The notes beneath the pieces were generated by a model, which did not search any database, was not told the origin of the DNA, and saw only the letters and a program-made list of their open reading frames with translations. A DNA stretch of 64,000 nucleotides from CBDCYH01 sp965224105 (GTDB lineage Bacteria > Bacteroidota > Rhodothermia > Rhodothermales > JABDKH01), in the NCBI GenBank assembly GCA_965224105.1, contig CBDCYH010000002.1:310001-374000 (forward strand). Reading direction: 5' to 3'. A program made the translations under genes and the position numbers. The number at the start of each line of letters is the position of its first letter. Positions within the stretch are counted from its first letter, which is position 1. Below are positions 62,649-64,000 of the stretch, piece after piece.

Positions 62649-63845
62649 CTATCGGAAGCGTACAGCCAGCCGGTCGACGACGTTCCGCCCCACACTAAAG
62701 CACGCCGTCGCCGCGGGCGAGGCGGCGTTGCAAACGTTAACAACCCGATCGTTCTCCTTGAAGAGGAAGTCATGCAGCATCGACCCATCCGGTAGCAGAG
62801 CCTGTGCGCGGACTCCTGCGCCGGCCCTTTTGATATCGGATTTCTTGACCGATGGGATGAGCTTGCGCATAGTTTTGAGATAGTAGCTCTTGCTGGTAGA
62901 TTGGCGCAGCTCCAGGACGCCTTTCCTCCAGTGTTGCCTCGCAAGTTGATGGAAACCCTTATACCGCAGTATCTCCAACAGTTCACGACCGTCGATGTTG
63001 TTGAGCTTGTACCCTTCACGCGCAAAACCCAGGATCGCACTTGGCCCACACTCGATGCGACCATCGTACATCCGCGTGAAATGGACTCCCAGGAACGGAT
63101 AGGCAGGATCGGGGACGGGGTAGATCAAATTCTTGCAGAGGTGGCGAGCGTGAGGTAGCAGCTCGTAATACTCACCACGGAACGGAACGATCTGCACGCC
63201 CGGGTCGATGCCGGTCATCTTGCAGATTTGGTCCGAGTACAAGCCAGCGCAATTCACGAAATATCGAGTGGTAAACTCACCAACACTTGTCTCAACAGTT
63301 AGCTCACCATCAAACTCGCGTATTCCGGTTACTTCCGCTCCGAAATGAATCTGATTGCCGGCATCGTAGAAGTCTTTGGCAATTTCGGCCGCGACACCTT
63401 TGTAGTCTACAATACCTGCATCGGGTACATGAATGGCCTCAACTCCTGTGGCATGCGGTTCATAATTGGTGATCTGCTCCTTTCCCAGAATCGTACATCG
63501 AATGTCGTTCTCCAATCCGCGCGAGTAGATATTTTGTAACCGTTCACGTTCTGACTCATCGGCGGCAACAATAATTTTACCGCAAACCTCGTAGGAGATC
63601 CCGCGGTTTTTGCAATACTCGACCAGGAGTTGTCGCCCCGATCTGCAATTGATTGCTTTCAGCGATCCCGGCTTGTAATAGATTCCGGAGTGGATGACGC
63701 CGGAGTTGTTACCCGATTGGTGCTTGGCGATGGCGGTTTCCTTCTCAAGAATGAGAATGCTCTTGTTTGGGTACCGTGTGGCAAGTTCCCTACCCGTCGC
63801 CAGACCAACAAGGCCTGCGCCAACAATCGTGACGTCGTAAGTCAT
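62649..63845 (-). CDS. lhgO: L-2-hydroxyglutarate oxidase
   Basis: The 398-aa FAD-dependent oxidoreductase has the N-terminal dinucleotide fold (TIVGAGLVGLATGRELA) and the LhgO signature SGNNSGVIHSGIYYKPGSLK, with VNCAGLYSDQICKMTGIDPG and PVPDPAYPFLGVHFTRMYDG. The enzyme oxidises L-2-hydroxyglutarate to 2-oxoglutarate and passes electrons to the membrane quinone pool in characterised bacteria. It is complete, starting at the ATG at 63843-63845. The alpha-2-macroglobulin gene follows 78 bases downstream. Confidence 0.95.
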   Translation of the reverse strand: MTYDVTIVGAGLVGLATGRELATRYPNKSILILEKETAIAKHQSGNNSGVIHSGIYYKPGSLKAINCRSGRQLLVEYCKNRGISYEVCGKIIVAADESERERLQNIYSRGLENDIRCTILGKEQITNYEPHATGVEAIHVPDAGIVDYKGVAAEIAKDFYDAGNQIHFGAEVTGIREFDGELTVETSVGEFTTRYFVNCAGLYSDQICKMTGIDPGVQIVPFRGEYYELLPHARHLCKNLIYPVPDPAYPFLGVHFTRMYDGRIECGPSAILGFAREGYKLNNIDGRELLEILRYKGFHQLARQHWRKGVLELRQSTSKSYYLKTMRKLIPSVKKSDIKRAGAGVRAQALLPDGSMLHDFLFKENDRVVNVCNAASPAATACFSVGRNVVDRLAVRFR

Positions 63846-64000
63846 GCAGAAACTAGTGCGCGAAGATGATCAGCGAATATACCATCGGTAATAAAAAGCT
63901 GACGGTCGACTGGCCATTGTACGCGCAAAATTCCAACTTGGCGATCAAGCTGCCATGTGCTAGAGCTCGCCCAGCGCCTTTTGTGCGGCAGTGTGATCGG
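63842..64000 (-). CDS. Possible C-terminal end of an upstream gene (partial)
   Basis: On the minus strand one frame is open from the window edge to a TGA at 63842-63844 that overlaps the lhgO ATG (ATGA). Its last residues read WPVDRQLFITDGIFADHLRA with LVSA, which is protein-like, and the overlap is the kind seen in co-translated genes. A competing interpretation is a gene ending at a TAG about 110 bases before lhgO (last residues DHTAAQKALGEL). Neither can be identified from this short end. Confidence 0.3.
   Translation of the reverse strand, partial: PITLPHKRRWASSSTWQLDRQVGILRVQWPVDRQLFITDGIFADHLRALVSA

Noticed and set aside
1..64000. CRISPR array, prophage, insertion sequence, tRNA or rRNA genes
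   Set aside because: I saw no regular direct repeats, transposase or integrase, cloverleaf sequences in the gaps, or rRNA-like segments.

Overview
The window comes from a bacterium of the Bacteroidota/Rhodothermota assemblage, most likely class Rhodothermia or a relative. The evidence is lineage-typical families on a genome of roughly balanced GC: a cysteine-free ribosomal protein L36 of the Bacteroidota type, a TonB-dependent receptor with a carboxypeptidase-like regulatory domain followed by a DUF4249-like lipoprotein, a DUF4783-like protein, a SprE/PorW-like TPR lipoprotein, a DUF5723-like outer-membrane protein, and a large CTEQ-type alpha-2-macroglobulin. I saw no tRNA, rRNA, CRISPR array, insertion sequence or prophage.

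Region 1 (1-16.8 kb, all minus strand) is the fused str-S10-spc ribosomal cluster. In transcription order it reads rpsL, rpsG, fusA, tuf, rpsJ, a lipoprotein gene, rplC, rplD, rplW, rplB, rpsS, rplV, rpsC, rplP, rpmC, rpsQ, rplN, rplX, rplE, rpsN, rpsH, rplF, rplR, rpsE, rpmD, rplO, secY, map, rpmJ and rpsM (cut by the window edge). It has two unusual points. A lipocalin-like lipoprotein gene sits between rpsJ and rplC with one-base translational coupling, and infA is absent from its usual place between map and rpmJ.

Region 2 (16.9-23.7 kb, minus) holds ftsH, a 1001-aa SprE-like TPR lipoprotein ending in a TonB-type domain, and pyk. Region 3 (23.8-28.5 kb, plus) is a compact run of yidD, moaB, cysS, a small HhH-GPD-like protein and an M61 metallopeptidase. 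Region 4 (28.5-34.9 kb, mostly minus) is accessory: a GNAT acetyltransferase, a small membrane protein, a serine-hydrolase lipoprotein, a 51-codon glycine-zipper protein, an AlkD-like protein whose start lies inside the preceding acyltransferase gene, and an aldehyde dehydrogenase.

Region 5 (35-50.2 kb, plus) is envelope- and ion-related: the TonB receptor and DUF4249-like pair, a DUF4783-like protein with a 1329-aa multi-membrane histidine kinase, the TrkA/TrkH potassium system, and a 911-aa lipoprotein followed by an outer-membrane barrel candidate. Region 6 (50.2-64 kb) has mutS2 and a sugar nucleotidyltransferase on the minus strand, an OmpA-family glycine-zipper lipoprotein with a clear terminator on the plus strand, and then a minus-strand run of lhgO, alpha-2-macroglobulin, a PhoU-domain protein and a Na/Pi cotransporter.

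No obvious defence or mobile system is present. The best candidates for undescribed biology are the lipoprotein embedded in the S10 operon, the 51-aa glycine-zipper gene, the SprE-like/TonB fusion, the giant histidine kinase paired with a DUF4783-like protein, and the 911-aa lipoprotein/barrel pair.
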